DNA of 37,891 nucleotides from Pseudomonadota bacterium (GTDB lineage: Bacteria; Pseudomonadota; Gammaproteobacteria; Burkholderiales; Burkholderiaceae), in the NCBI GenBank assembly GCA_021783435.1, contig JAJXUC010000017.1, forward strand, positions 1 through 37,891, given 5' to 3'. The notes beneath the pieces were generated by a model that searched no databases, was not told where the DNA came from, and saw only the letters and a list, made by a program, of their open reading frames with translations. Each line of letters begins with the position of its first letter. Position 1 is the first letter of the stretch. Of the stretch, positions 37,572 to 37,891 are shown in pieces. The translations under genes and the position numbers were made by a program.

Positions 37572-37891
37572 TCAGAGCACGAAGCGCGATAAATCGTCGT
37601 CGGCCGCGATCTCACCCAGCCGTTCGTCGACGAACGCCGTATCGATGGCCAGCGTGCGCGGCTTGCTGCCGTCGGCATGGAACGATGCGTCTTCCAGCAG
37701 CCGCTCCATCACGGTATGCAGGCGGCGGGCGCCGATGTTTTCGGTTTTTTCGTTCACGGCATAAGCCACCTCGGCCAGCCGGCGGATGCCGTCCGGCGCG
37801 AACTGCAGACTCAGGCCGTCGGTGTCCAGCAGGGCCTGGTATTGCTTGACCAGGCTGGCGTCCGTGGCGGTGAGGATGGCCTCGAAATCCT
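37572..37891 (-). CDS. hslU: ATP-dependent protease ATPase subunit HslU, 3' end only
   Basis: The C-terminal part of the unfoldase that feeds the HslV peptidase (also called ClpY). The visible 106 codons include AFAPDG-like [19 protein letters not shown], the sensor-2 region [18 protein letters not shown], and the terminal DDLSRFVL, which matches the C-terminal tail that docks into HslV. The rest of the gene, and hslV expected beyond it, continue past the right edge of the window. Confidence 0.92.
   Translation of the reverse strand, partial: DFEAILTATDASLVKQYQALLDTDGLSLQFAPDGIRRLAEVAYAVNEKTENIGARRLHTVMERLLEDASFHADGSKPRTLAIDTAFVDERLGEIAADDDLSRFVL

Overview
The window is about 38 kb of dense, GC-rich chromosome, most likely from a Burkholderiales-type betaproteobacterium. 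I infer this from gene order (mlaFEDACB, a yadGH-like ABC pair, ibaG, murA, the his operon, hinT, tatABC, an HtrA-type protease, nif3, petABC, sspAB), from the short-form HisG, from the H-NS variant with its DNA-binding motif at the C-terminus, and from SspB following SspA. I cannot name the genus from sequence alone; a Thiomonas- or Comamonadaceae-like organism would fit. I see no insertion sequence, prophage, CRISPR array or integron.

Layout. 1-541: the 3' end of pntB, a strong terminator and an H-NS family gene. 542-1312: about 770 bases with no supportable gene. 1322-2695: a Crp/Fnr regulator whose 3' end overlaps a convergent TPMT-type methyltransferase. 2917-7043: a complete Mla lipid-trafficking operon, followed at 7085-9086 by an ABC-2 exporter pair and ibaG, then murA. 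10554-17457: the histidine pathway genes hisGDCBHAFIE in one direction. 17527-19554: hinT and tatABC. 19594-22970: an anchored HtrA-type protease (minus strand), nif3, pdxA and mscL (minus strand). 23233-26044: the cytochrome bc1 operon, whose Rieske protein has a twin-arginine leader and so probably depends on the Tat genes 4 kb upstream. 26162-27369: sspA and sspB. 27425-27646: tRNA-Thr(UGU) and a candidate small RNA with its own promoter and terminator. 27796-32322: a DUF971 protein, ubiE, a Tim44-domain protein, ubiJ and ubiB, an apparent ubiquinone neighbourhood. 32328-33182: a YeaE-like aldo-keto reductase. 33228-36524 (minus): the fused acyl-CoA mutase icmF with a 20-bp perfect palindrome upstream. 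36776-37564: coaX. 37572-37891 (minus): the 3' end of hslU.

How it fits together. Most of the window is housekeeping: envelope maintenance (Mla, MurA, MscL, HtrA-type protease), histidine synthesis, and a respiratory chain module (quinone synthesis, bc1 complex, the Tat export route for its Rieske subunit, transhydrogenase). I found no new multi-gene system. The best candidates for undescribed biology are the roughly 62-nt transcription unit at 27585-27646, the intrinsic terminator placed between tatA and tatB, the palindromic operator between icmF and coaX, the atypical cytochrome b haem spacing and Qo motif, and the DUF971 and Tim44 genes embedded among ubi genes.
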